NCBI GenBank assembly: GCA_025934695.1
Contig: JAICWS010000003.1
Coordinates: 1-64,000 of the forward strand
Source of the DNA: Alphaproteobacteria bacterium
Lineage (GTDB): Bacteria > Pseudomonadota > Alphaproteobacteria > Micavibrionales > UBA2020
Length of the DNA stretch: 64,000 bases
Direction of reading: 5' to 3'
How positions within the stretch are numbered: position 1 is the stretch's first letter; every line of letters begins with the position of its first letter. A program made the translations under genes and the position numbers. The notes below the pieces were generated by a model. That model was not told the DNA's origin. It saw nothing but the letters and a program-made list of their open reading frames with translations, and ran no database searches. Below are positions 17,619 through 24,854 of the stretch, piece by piece.

Positions 17619-17956
17619 CATCTCTCTCCTGCCTGCCTCATAATCCTCCAGTATTAAGAGTGACACAGAATAGTTAACAAAATCGGAATATTTCTTTTAA
17701 CATTTACGTAATATCAATGTTTTACCCATAAAATTGAAGGTAAGGTCTTATTATGGGTTGCTTCGCGCTGATTTTCCCGGGAAAAAGCCGGGAATCCGGA
17801 AAAATACCCTTGCGCGTTGCCATATACATCTAGCCCGCGGGGATCCGATTCCATCGCCCCCGCAGACCGTTATTTTCTGTCTTATTTCACCGCCTTTTTC
17901 TTTCAGGAGCCTGACGGTATATTAGCCAGAAAATCAGCCCTTGGGATTCCGCCTCG
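17619..17956. promoter_or_regulatory. Divergent promoter region between pilB and the CobT-like gene
   Basis: A 338-base gap between divergent genes. The half next to pilB (17640-17760) is AT-rich and should hold the promoter of the pilus operon. A 7-bp inverted repeat TTCCCGG/CCGGGAA lies near 17776-17796 and could be an operator or hairpin. No promoter could be assigned with confidence. Confidence 0.45.
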
Positions 17957-18724
17957 ATGTCCTCAATACAAGCTGCCCGGCCCGCCACCACAGGCATCAG
18001 CCCCCTCGACGAGATCAGGTCGCTGGTCCGCGACCACCTGCCCGCGCTGGCGGAAATTGGGATTGCGTGCCGTCCGCTCGGCGACCTTGAACCCGCGTGG
18101 CGCTGGCTGGCCACGGCGCAGCAGAAGGCGAAGCCTTCTCTTCAGCGTCCGCGCATCGCCGTGTTTCTGAGCGTGGCGGAAACGTCCCGCGAAGAGATAT
18201 CGGCCAGTCTTTCAGCTTTTCAAAGCGGCGCTCATCCTGTCACGCCGCTCGCGCAGGAAGCGAATGCCGATCTGCAGGTCTATGAGCTTGGGCAGGAGGA
18301 TCGCGCGCCGGGCGAAGCGGAAACCGCGCAGGCCCTCGCCTATGGCATGATGGCCGTGCAGCCGGGCATCGACCTTCTCGTCCTGTGCGCGCCGTCGACG
18401 TCCGCGGAAGTCGCCGCCGAAAAAATCCTGCGCGAACTCGACAGCGGGGCGGATCCGTTCGAGGCGCTCCTGCGCTGCGGCGGTGTGGATATCGCGGCGC
18501 TCACCGGCGCGCTCATCGCCGCGCGCCTGGCGCGTACGCCCGTGCTGCTGGAAGGCCGCGCGGCCGATGCGGCGGCGGCTGTTCTCGAAAAAGCACGCGC
18601 GGGAGCCGCCCTGCACGCGCGCAGCGCCGCATCGCTTCTCGCGGAAAAAACCGCGCTCGCGGCGCCGTGCCGCGCCGTTCTGCTGATACCGCTTTTGAAA
18701 TCAATCATCCGGGCCGCCGGTTAG
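17957..18724 (+). CDS. CobT-like protein lacking the catalytic motif
   Basis: A 255-residue protein related to CobT, the nicotinate-nucleotide:dimethylbenzimidazole phosphoribosyltransferase of B12 assembly. Matching blocks are RPRIAVF (64-70), then ISASLSAFQSGAHPVTPLA in place of the CobT segment that follows, and above all GGVDIAALTGALIAARLART (175-194) with PVLLEG. The C-terminus (ALAAPCRAVLLIPLL) aligns with the place where CobT has LGEGTGAALALPLL, so the catalytic Glu appears to be lost. It is also about 90 residues shorter than CobT. No other cobalamin gene is nearby. A pseudoenzyme or a protein with a new ligand role is likely; the family call is fairly firm, the function is not. Confidence 0.7.
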   Translation: MSSIQAARPATTGISPLDEIRSLVRDHLPALAEIGIACRPLGDLEPAWRWLATAQQKAKPSLQRPRIAVFLSVAETSREEISASLSAFQSGAHPVTPLAQEANADLQVYELGQEDRAPGEAETAQALAYGMMAVQPGIDLLVLCAPSTSAEVAAEKILRELDSGADPFEALLRCGGVDIAALTGALIAARLARTPVLLEGRAADAAAAVLEKARAGAALHARSAASLLAEKTALAAPCRAVLLIPLLKSIIRAAG

Positions 18725-18730
18725 ACCTGT

Positions 18731-19183
18731 TCAGGCCCGGCGCGCGACCTGCGACGCCTCTTCGTGAGCGTCGCCGGATGAAGGGCGCGCTTCGCGCCTT
18801 TCCCACAATTCAAGCACCGCGCGCATGCGGTGGCCGGTTGCCTTCTGCGCCGCCACTTCGCGCGGGATATTGCCCTCGGTATCGCGCACGAGGGGATTGG
18901 CGCCCAGGTGCAGCAACGCAATGACGGTCTTCAGCGTGCCGTGGCGCACGGCGAAATGCAGCAGCGTTCCTTCCGGCTCGCCCAGCTTGCCGTAGACGCG
19001 CATGTCGGGATTGGGTTTGAGGGGCGCGAGTTCGCGGATGCCCTGATGGTCGCAGTCGAGGACGGCGGCGTACAACGACAGGTCGATCGCTTCCTGCGAG
19101 GCAGGCGCGATGAGTCCCATGTCGATTTTGGATTCCTCGATCTCCCGGCGCCAGCGATGGCGCCTGTGGCGTGGTGCTCCCAT
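18731..19183 (-). CDS. Small ankyrin-repeat protein
   Basis: A 150-residue protein, probably cytoplasmic, with two recognisable ankyrin units. One contains GTLLHFAVRHGTLKTVIALL followed by HLGANPLVRDTEGNIPREVA; the unit before it (DLSLYAAVLDCDHQGIRELA) is degenerate. Ankyrin repeats bind other proteins, so no enzymatic role is implied. The ends are Arg-rich or charged. It converges on the CobT-like gene, with six bases between the two stops. GGGG lies six bases before the ATG. Confidence 0.7.
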   Translation of the reverse strand: MGAPRHRRHRWRREIEESKIDMGLIAPASQEAIDLSLYAAVLDCDHQGIRELAPLKPNPDMRVYGKLGEPEGTLLHFAVRHGTLKTVIALLHLGANPLVRDTEGNIPREVAAQKATGHRMRAVLELWERREARPSSGDAHEEASQVARRA

Positions 19184-19354
19184 AATTTTCCCCGCTTCGA
19201 ACGGACTGAAGTTTTTTGCTTAAGTCTTATTCTTTTTTTATGCCGGCGCCCCGTTTCCGCGAAGGCGCCAGCTGAATGAAAGGCACATTCGCAAATGTGA
19301 ATCCGCTTTGCAAGGGGAAACAAATTTTTTTGGCCGCGGAACTTTTTCGCCAAA

Positions 19355-19392
19355 AGAAAAAAGCGGAAGCCTGCGCTTCCGCTTTTTTTTGA
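19355..19392 (-). terminator. Rho-independent terminator, usable in both directions
   Basis: An 8-bp GC-rich stem, GCGGAAGC/GCTTCCGC, with a 4-base loop, flanked by A-runs on the left and a run of eight T on the right. It lies just after the stop of the minus-strand gene at 19411-20274. Confidence 0.85.
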
Positions 19393-19410
19393 ACGCTTGC
19401 GCGCCGCGGC

Positions 19411-20274
19411 TTAGAACACGTCGCCGCCAATGCCTCCGTCGCCGGGACCTTTCGGCTTGGGCGGCTTGACGCCGGGGCCGGATTTGACCGTGCCCTTGAC
19501 GAGTTCGAGCGCGCCGGAAGAGTCGACTTCGAGCTTGAAGGGCGACTGTGCGAAATCGGACGCTTTGTTGAACGCGTCGATGAAACGCTTGTCGAGCTTG
19601 GCGTCGTTGCCCCAGAGGCTCTTGATGTCGCTGTAGATCTGCTCTTCCTGGCCTGGCGGGAACATGATCTTCTGCTGCGGATTTTCCTTCGCCGCGCGCT
19701 GGATCTGCTCGATGATCTGGTCGAGGCTGGTGATGAGCAAGGATTCATATGCGCGCTTGGCTTCGCTGGATGCTTTCGACAGGTTCACGTCGCGTTCGGA
19801 CGGATAGGCGTCGATGTGCACGACTTCGGCGATGATGTTGGCGACGCTGTCACCGAATTTTGCCGAGACGTTTTTATAGTCGAGCGGCGAGCGCACGCAA
19901 TCGATGAGCATGACGGCTGCCACGACGTCGGGCGACGCGGCGTCGGAGGTCGTCGAGACGATCTTCGCGGGGCCGACGCGGCGCTTTTCGAACATGTTCT
20001 CGAGCTCGCGCGCGATGAGCTGCGGGCCCATCTTGAGCTGGTCGTCGCGCATGCGCTCGAGCGACTGTTTGTTGCGCTTGTACTCGTCGTCCTTCATGTC
20101 GCCGGAATCTTTTTCCATGTCGAGCATGAGAAGGTTCTGGTTGTGGATCATCTCGATCTGCTGCTGGAAGCTTTTCAGCGCCTCTTTCTGGTTGCCCAGG
20201 GCGTTGGTCCGGCTGTAGTTGAAGGCCTCTTCAACCAGCTGGTTCTTCGGCAGGCCGGATTCGTTGAAATTCAT
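19411..20274 (-). CDS. Protein with degenerate RelA/SpoT-type HD-like region
   Basis: A 287-residue soluble protein of unknown function. Residues about 110-190 resemble the HD hydrolase part of RelA/SpoT proteins: VVAAVMLIDCVRS matches the block normally reading AALLHDxVED, and the later FGDSVANIIAEVVHI matches FGxxVAxLVxxVTKL. The His-Asp pair is replaced by Ile-Asp, so metal-dependent hydrolysis is unlikely. The N-terminal 80 residues look coiled-coil, and the C-terminus is Gly/Pro-rich. The ATG at 20274 has GAGGAG 7 bases upstream; the longer frame from 20388 has no such support. The resemblance is distant and should be tested by profile search. Confidence 0.55.
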   Translation of the reverse strand: MNFNESGLPKNQLVEEAFNYSRTNALGNQKEALKSFQQQIEMIHNQNLLMLDMEKDSGDMKDDEYKRNKQSLERMRDDQLKMGPQLIARELENMFEKRRVGPAKIVSTTSDAASPDVVAAVMLIDCVRSPLDYKNVSAKFGDSVANIIAEVVHIDAYPSERDVNLSKASSEAKRAYESLLITSLDQIIEQIQRAAKENPQQKIMFPPGQEEQIYSDIKSLWGNDAKLDKRFIDAFNKASDFAQSPFKLEVDSSGALELVKGTVKSGPGVKPPKPKGPGDGGIGGDVF

Positions 20275-20460
20275 ATGCGTGCTCCTCGAAGGTAATTGCG
20301 AAAACCCGTGCTCCGGCTGCTGATTCCCGCAGCCCGTTTTTATTTCGTTTTTGGACAGTGGATAGACTCGTAGCACGGCTTTACGCAAAACACAAAGCCC
20401 GTTGGGCCCAACATTTTACGGAACTTGACGCCATTTCGGAAATTTCACGAATGTGGAAAA

Positions 20461-20482
20461 TGACGCATCTTCCTTTGCGTCA
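20461..20482 (-). terminator. Hairpin after the ABC exporter genes
   Basis: A 7-bp stem TGACGCA/TGCGTCA with an 8-base loop. Read on the minus strand it is followed by TTTTCC, about 50 bases after the permease stop. A weak Rho-independent terminator is likely. Confidence 0.5.
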
Positions 20483-20531
20483 TCCGCGAAAGCGGGGATC
20501 CCGCAGGCCTAAAAGCCGCCTGTCAGCTGAA

Positions 20532-21347
20532 TTACTCCCCGCTCTGCAGCAGTGTCCCTGCCTTGCGCGCGCTGTTGAAGGCAATCTGCAGGATCGTCAT
20601 GGAAATGATCATGTAGATGATATTGAGCCCGAAGGCGTACCACATTTCGTTCGTAAGGAATTCATGCTGCTTGACCAGCGCACGCAATCCTTCGAAGACA
20701 TGCGAGGCTGGCAAGGCGTGCGCGACAGGTTGCAGCCAGGCCGGCAGCGCCGAAACGGGATAATAAACGGCGCAGAAGGGCGCCAGGAAAAAGGTCAGGG
20801 CCCAGGCCAGCGTTTCCGCCCCCTGCCCCGCCTTGAGCAGCATCGCCATGATCAGAAAGCCCAGCCACCAGCCCATGAACATGATGTTCAGGAAGAAGAA
20901 CAGCATCGGCAGGCCGAGGCTGAAGATCGAAAAGCCGTAGAAAGGGATCGCCAGCAGCGCGGCCGGCAGCATGCCGGTGAGCGCGCGCAGGATGGAGAAC
21001 AACATCATGGCAAGCCACCATTCCCAGGGCCTTAAAGGGCTGACGAACAGATGCCCGAGGTTGCGCGCCCAAACCTCTTCCAGATAGGAAAGCGTGACGC
21101 CAAGCTGCGTGCGGAACAGCATGTCCCACAAAAGAACCGCGCCTAAAAGCGTGCCGAAGGCCGTCATGCCCATGGTCGAGGGACCGCCGCCGGGGCTGCT
21201 CATCGCGAAGAAGCGGCTGATGAAGCCCCACAGGATCATCTGCACCGAAGGCCAGTAAATGATCTCGATCAGGCGCGAGATGGAGCCGCGCAGGATATAG
21301 AGGTGCCGCAGCAGGACGGCATAAACGCGCTGCAGAGGTTTTGTCAT
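20532..21347 (-). CDS. ABC-2 type exporter permease
   Basis: A 271-residue inner-membrane protein with six hydrophobic segments and the ABC-2 permease pattern, including the conserved coupling helix region TLSYLEEVWARNLGHLFVSP. It pairs with the ATPase encoded just upstream, to which it is joined by a 4-base overlap (ATGA at 21344-21347). The frame can be extended to 21488, but that part lies inside the ATPase gene and is rejected. The substrate is unknown; this family exports drugs, polysaccharides or heme-like molecules. It is not closely related to the permease at 2639-3460. Confidence 0.88.
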   Translation of the reverse strand: MTKPLQRVYAVLLRHLYILRGSISRLIEIIYWPSVQMILWGFISRFFAMSSPGGGPSTMGMTAFGTLLGAVLLWDMLFRTQLGVTLSYLEEVWARNLGHLFVSPLRPWEWWLAMMLFSILRALTGMLPAALLAIPFYGFSIFSLGLPMLFFFLNIMFMGWWLGFLIMAMLLKAGQGAETLAWALTFFLAPFCAVYYPVSALPAWLQPVAHALPASHVFEGLRALVKQHEFLTNEMWYAFGLNIIYMIISMTILQIAFNSARKAGTLLQSGE

Positions 21348-22087
21348 GCCGCCGCCTCCGCCGAGGTGCCGCGCGCGATATCGAGGAAGACTTCTTCCAG
21401 GTCCTTGCGGCCGTAGCGCTTGATCAGTTCCTTGGGCGTGCCTTCGTCGACGATCTTGCCGCGCTTCATCATTAGCACGGTGTCGCAAAGACGCTCGACC
21501 TCCTTCATGTTGTGCGATGCGAGCAGGAAGGTCGTGCCGTGATGCTGGCGGTAATTGTCGAGATAGCCGCGGATGCGGTCCGCGGTATCCGGATCCAGGG
21601 AAGCCGTGGGCTCGTCCAGCAGCAGCACCTGCGGCGTGTTGATGAGCGCCTTGCCCAGCGACACGCGCGTCTTCTGCCCGGCCGAGAGCTTGCCGACCGG
21701 GCGGTCGATGAATTCGATCATGTCGAGTTCTTTGGCCATCTTCTCGATGTGTTTTTCGAGGTTCGGCACGTTGTAAAGCTTGCCATAGACGCGCAGGTTC
21801 TGGCGCACCGTCAGCTTCCAGGGCAGGTCGACATAGGGCGACGAAAAATTCATCTTCTGCAGCGCCGGATAGCGGTTGCCCAGCATGTCATGGCCGAGGA
21901 TATGGATGGAACCCGAGGTCGGCATGAGCGCGCCCAGCAGCATGGCGATGGTCGTCGTTTTCCCGGCGCCGTTACCGCCCAGCAAAGCCGTGATGCTGCC
22001 CTTTTTCACCGTGAAGGAAATATCGTCCACGGCGAGGACTTGCTTGTAGCGCTTGGTGAGGTTTTTGACGGTGATGGCGGCGGTCAT
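21344..22087 (-). CDS. ABC-2 type exporter ATP-binding protein
   Basis: A 247-residue ATPase subunit with Walker A GGNGAGKTTT, signature LSAGQKTR, Walker B VLLLDEP with TASLDPDTA, and the switch His in LLASHNMKEVE. It energises the permease encoded downstream, with which it overlaps by 4 bases. It starts with ATG 13 bases after the sspB stop, so sspB, the ATPase and the permease may be one transcript. The substrate is unknown. Confidence 0.92.
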   Translation of the reverse strand: MTAAITVKNLTKRYKQVLAVDDISFTVKKGSITALLGGNGAGKTTTIAMLLGALMPTSGSIHILGHDMLGNRYPALQKMNFSSPYVDLPWKLTVRQNLRVYGKLYNVPNLEKHIEKMAKELDMIEFIDRPVGKLSAGQKTRVSLGKALINTPQVLLLDEPTASLDPDTADRIRGYLDNYRQHHGTTFLLASHNMKEVERLCDTVLMMKRGKIVDEGTPKELIKRYGRKDLEEVFLDIARGTSAEAAA

Positions 22088-22100
22088 GGCCCCGCGCCTT

Positions 22101-22598
22101 TCAGGTTTTGTCTTTGTCGGTCTTCTTGCGGAAGCTGTCGAGCGAGATGACTTCGCCCTTCTTCTTCTGCTTGTCGTCCTTGTCGAGCTCGAGCTCTTCG
22201 GCCTCGAAATGGATCTCGTCGTCGTCTTCTTCCGACAGCGGCTGGAATTGCAGCGCGAAATTGACGGACGGATCGGCGAAAATCGTGATGGAAGACAAGG
22301 GGATGGTCAGGCGCTCGGGCACGTTGTTGAAGCTCAGCATGACCGAGAATTTGTCGTCGTCGACTTCCAGGTCGTAGAACTGGTGCTGGAGGACGATCGT
22401 CATCTCGCCGGGATAGCGGTCTTTCAGGTAGCCGGGCAGCTTGACGCCCGGGCGATCGGTGAAGAAAGTGATGTAAAAATGGTGGTCGTCGACGAGCCCG
22501 TCATCCACGACCTCCTGGAGTGCCTGTTTGACGACGCCGCGCAGGGCCTTTTCGACCATCTTGTCGTAGCGGAAGGCGTCTTCGCGATTGCGGGCCAT
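22101..22598 (-). CDS. sspB: SspB, ClpXP adaptor for ssrA-tagged proteins (alpha type)
   Basis: Binds the tmRNA-encoded degradation tag and hands tagged proteins to ClpXP. The 165-residue protein has a substrate-binding beta-barrel (about 1-125, with HFYITFFTDRPGV and YPGEMTIVLQHQFYDLEV), an acidic flexible linker rich in Asp, Glu and Lys, and the C-terminal ClpX-docking motif GEVISLDSFRKK typical of alphaproteobacterial SspB. The gene stands directly after the tmRNA gene on the same strand, about 116 bases away. The start ATG is preceded by GGAG. Confidence 0.95.
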   Translation of the reverse strand: MARNREDAFRYDKMVEKALRGVVKQALQEVVDDGLVDDHHFYITFFTDRPGVKLPGYLKDRYPGEMTIVLQHQFYDLEVDDDKFSVMLSFNNVPERLTIPLSSITIFADPSVNFALQFQPLSEEDDDEIHFEAEELELDKDDKQKKKGEVISLDSFRKKTDKDKT

Positions 22599-22714
22599 TG
22601 GCTATTCTTGCTCCGGTGTTCTAAAGCTCTCGTCGTGACAGTGTAGTGAGACTCCCAACCGCTGTCACCCGCTTTATACTAAAGATTATGGCATTAATTT
22701 GATGGGAAAGAAAT

Positions 22715-22742
22715 GGGGCAGTTCTGTTGCTAGGCCTGCCCC
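22715..22742 (-). terminator. Terminal hairpin of ssrA
   Basis: GGGGCAG/CTGCCCC stem with a 14-base loop, followed on the minus strand by ATTTCTTT. It closes the ssrA transcription unit, though the stem could also be part of the coding RNA piece. Confidence 0.65.
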
Positions 22743-23057
22743 ACGCCCCACCTTATCCGTCACCGGTTAAGGGATTGTATTGCTAACTTCGTCAGGTCGC
22801 GATTAAGCAACGAGACGGAGTTGAGGCTGGAAAGCCTCGTTGTCGTTAGCATTTGTAAAAGTAGCCCGATAACGGCGGTACAATGCCGGACGAAAGCAAC
22901 CACCTTTATTACGCACGTCGATCCTGTTTCGGCCCCATACCGGATGCGGGACAACTTCCGCAAATCTTGTAGATGGTGGAGCCGCCGGGTACCGCCCCCG
23001 GGTCCGTATCGCCTATTCCGCAGCGCGTTTATCGTCATAGTCAGGATTGCTCCTGAC
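22715..23057 (-). ncRNA. ssrA: tmRNA, circularly permuted two-piece form (ssrA)
   Basis: Rescues stalled ribosomes and adds a degradation tag. On the minus strand the acceptor piece comes first. It opens with a perfect hairpin GTCAGGA/TCCTGAC, then a T-arm with stem CCGGG/CCCGG, then the acceptor strand CGGCTCC with discriminator A and CCA ending at 22974. An intervening loop of about 37 bases follows. The coding piece begins at 22936 with GGGGCCGAAACAGGATCGAC. The seven acceptor pairs form perfectly and include G3-U70, the alanine identity pair. The tag frame (22850-22803) reads ANDNEAFQPQLRLVA then TAA. Ends of the mature pieces are estimates. Open frames on either strand across this stretch are not genes. 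Confidence 0.95.
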
Positions 23058-23063
23058 TCTCTA

Positions 23064-23092
23064 AATATAGCGTATTTCTGGGAAAAAGCCAA
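23064..23092 (-). promoter_or_regulatory. ssrA: Candidate sigma-70 promoter of ssrA
   Basis: TTGGCT at 23092-23087 and TATATT at 23069-23064, spaced by 17 bases. The predicted start near 23057 falls just before the first hairpin of the acceptor piece. Confidence 0.6.
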
Positions 23093-23130
23093 TGACCACG
23101 AAGGGTTAGCTATTTCAGGGGATTAGCGGC

Positions 23131-23853
23131 TTATTCCAGCAGGCGCTGCTCCGCCGCGCTTAAGGGCCGCACTTGTCCCTTGGCGAGGTCGCCCAGTTCG
23201 AGACGTCCGATCGCGACGCGCACAAGGCGCAAAACTTCGCGGCCCGATGCTTCGGCCATGCGGCGGATTTGCCGGTTCTTTCCTTCGTCGAGCGTGATTT
23301 CCAGCCAGCAATTCCTGTCGCCTTCGCGCAGCAGCGCGACGCGCTTTGCCTTCAGCATCTCACCCGCATCCATGACGCCGCCGGAAAATTTTTTCAGCAG
23401 CGCATCGTCGACCGCGCCGCCCAGTTGCACGTGATAGGTTTTGTCGACATGATTTTCAGGCGACGTAATGCGCGCCGCCCATTCCGTATCGTTGCTCAGC
23501 AGCAAGAGCCCTTCGCTCGCCTTGTCGAGACGCCCGACGGGCCCCATCCAAGGCGCGTCTTTGGGCAGCAGGTCGTAAACCGTCTCGCGGCCCTTTTCAT
23601 CGTCGGCCGTCGTCACGATGCCGCGCGGCTTGTTCATCATCCAGTAAATTTTCTCGACTGCTTTAAGCGGCTGATCGTCGACCTCGACGCGGTCGGCGCC
23701 CATGCGCACCGGCGTTTCCGGATCGCGCTTGAGCGCGCCGTTGAGCCGCACGCGCCCGTCGCGGACCAGCCGTTCCGCTTCGGAGCGGGAGCAATAGCCC
23801 ATTTTGGAGAGCACGCGCGCAAGGCCAGTGCGTTTTTGATTGTCTTTCGTCAC
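23131..23853 (-). CDS. rRNA pseudouridine synthase, RsuA/RluB family
   Basis: Converts uridine to pseudouridine in ribosomal RNA. The 240 residues contain an N-terminal S4 RNA-binding domain (about 10-55, with GYCSRSEAERLVRDGRVRLN), the opening MNKPRGIVTTADD of the catalytic domain, and motif II GRLDKASEGLLLLSND, whose Asp is the catalytic residue. The ending EGKNRQIRRMAEASG is the family's conserved substrate loop. RluB, RsuA, RluE and RluF cannot be separated safely here; the S4 domain argues against RluE. The start is GTG at 23853 with GGGG upstream. Confidence 0.93.
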   Translation of the reverse strand: MTKDNQKRTGLARVLSKMGYCSRSEAERLVRDGRVRLNGALKRDPETPVRMGADRVEVDDQPLKAVEKIYWMMNKPRGIVTTADDEKGRETVYDLLPKDAPWMGPVGRLDKASEGLLLLSNDTEWAARITSPENHVDKTYHVQLGGAVDDALLKKFSGGVMDAGEMLKAKRVALLREGDRNCWLEITLDEGKNRQIRRMAEASGREVLRLVRVAIGRLELGDLAKGQVRPLSAAEQRLLE

Positions 23854-23876
23854 GTTTCAACCCCTGGACGAGCCGT

Positions 23877-24854
23877 TCAGGCCGGGATGGACGGTCGCCG
23901 CGCCGTCCTGGTCTTGCCGAGTTCCCGCAGCATACTGCGCTTGCGGATTTCGTCCATCAGTTTCGGGCGCTTGCGCTCCTTGCTGTAGAAACGCTCCGCC
24001 ATTGCCGGCCGGAAAACGCTTTCGATATAGCGGCGCTTCGCCGCGCCGCTGAAATAATTCCGGTTGCCCGAGAAGTCGCGGCCGAGCTGGTGCAGCTTTT
24101 CCTTGCTCCTGAAGTCGATCTCCGTTCCCGTGCGGGGTGCGTCGGCATTGCCGAACGCTTTGAATTCGACATTTGAATCGTCGGCCTTGTATCCGGGAAT
24201 GCCGAATTCCTCAGCGAGATATTTCATCGCGCGCTTCCCGTAGGAGATGGCGCTCCCGCGGCTGAACCAGTCCTTGAAAGCGATCCACAGAATGCCGGGA
24301 TCGTTCTGGCTCGCCTCGATCTGCCGGTCGTAGCGGGCGGCAAACCACTTCACGGGCCGGATGCCGAAGAGGTTTTTTACCAGCTTTTCCTGCTTCTCGC
24401 GCAGCCTGTACTGGTGGCGCGCGCGCTGCCCGTAGGCGTCGGCATCGGCTTCGGTCAAAACGTTGCTGAAAAAATAATCAGAGAAACGGCCGATCTTGCG
24501 CAGCAGCATGCCGTGCCAGTCCTGCCAGGCGTGGCGGGTTTCGTGGACGACGGTGCCCACGCCCCAGCCGGGATCTTCTTCGAGCGCCTTGGCCGAGAGC
24601 GCGACGATGCCGGTGCCGCGGCTGTAATAGCCCGAGGCCCGGGTCTGCCGGTCGATGATGAATTCGATGTCATGCGCATTCGCCCAGTCGAGCGCCTCTT
24701 TCAGTTGCGGCACCTTGGCGGCGAGGTTGAAGATGTCCGACAAGAGCTTCTGGTCCGCGGCCTTGCGCTCTTCCGAAAGGCCCGCGCGCCATTCCTGCAG
24801 GCAGCCGCGGTTCCAGCGGGTTTCGGGGCAGTTGTCGTTGGCGGATTTTCTCAT
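23877..24854 (-). CDS. Putative zincin-like metallopeptidase, copy B (DUF6782-like)
   Basis: A 325-residue protein with a HETRH motif at 104-108 in the sequence VVHETRHAWQDW, and a downstream TEADADAYGQ (134-143) whose Glu could be the third zinc ligand of a gluzincin. The rest is helical and basic at the C-terminus. No signal peptide is seen, so it may act in the cytoplasm or be exported by another route. It is a clear paralog of the next gene upstream, with which it overlaps by 4 bases. Substrate and role are unknown; I recall the domain name DUF6782 for such proteins but could not check it. Confidence 0.7.
   Translation of the reverse strand: MRKSANDNCPETRWNRGCLQEWRAGLSEERKAADQKLLSDIFNLAAKVPQLKEALDWANAHDIEFIIDRQTRASGYYSRGTGIVALSAKALEEDPGWGVGTVVHETRHAWQDWHGMLLRKIGRFSDYFFSNVLTEADADAYGQRARHQYRLREKQEKLVKNLFGIRPVKWFAARYDRQIEASQNDPGILWIAFKDWFSRGSAISYGKRAMKYLAEEFGIPGYKADDSNVEFKAFGNADAPRTGTEIDFRSKEKLHQLGRDFSGNRNYFSGAAKRRYIESVFRPAMAERFYSKERKRPKLMDEIRKRSMLRELGKTRTARRPSIPA

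Noticed and set aside
16164-17657. Plus-strand frame of 497 codons
   Set aside because: Antisense of the pilus assembly ATPase gene with its full set of ATPase motifs.
22760-23126. Open frames of about 100-110 codons on both strands
   Set aside because: They lie across the tmRNA gene; the acceptor stem, CCA end and tag frame explain the sequence, and the frames have no protein features.
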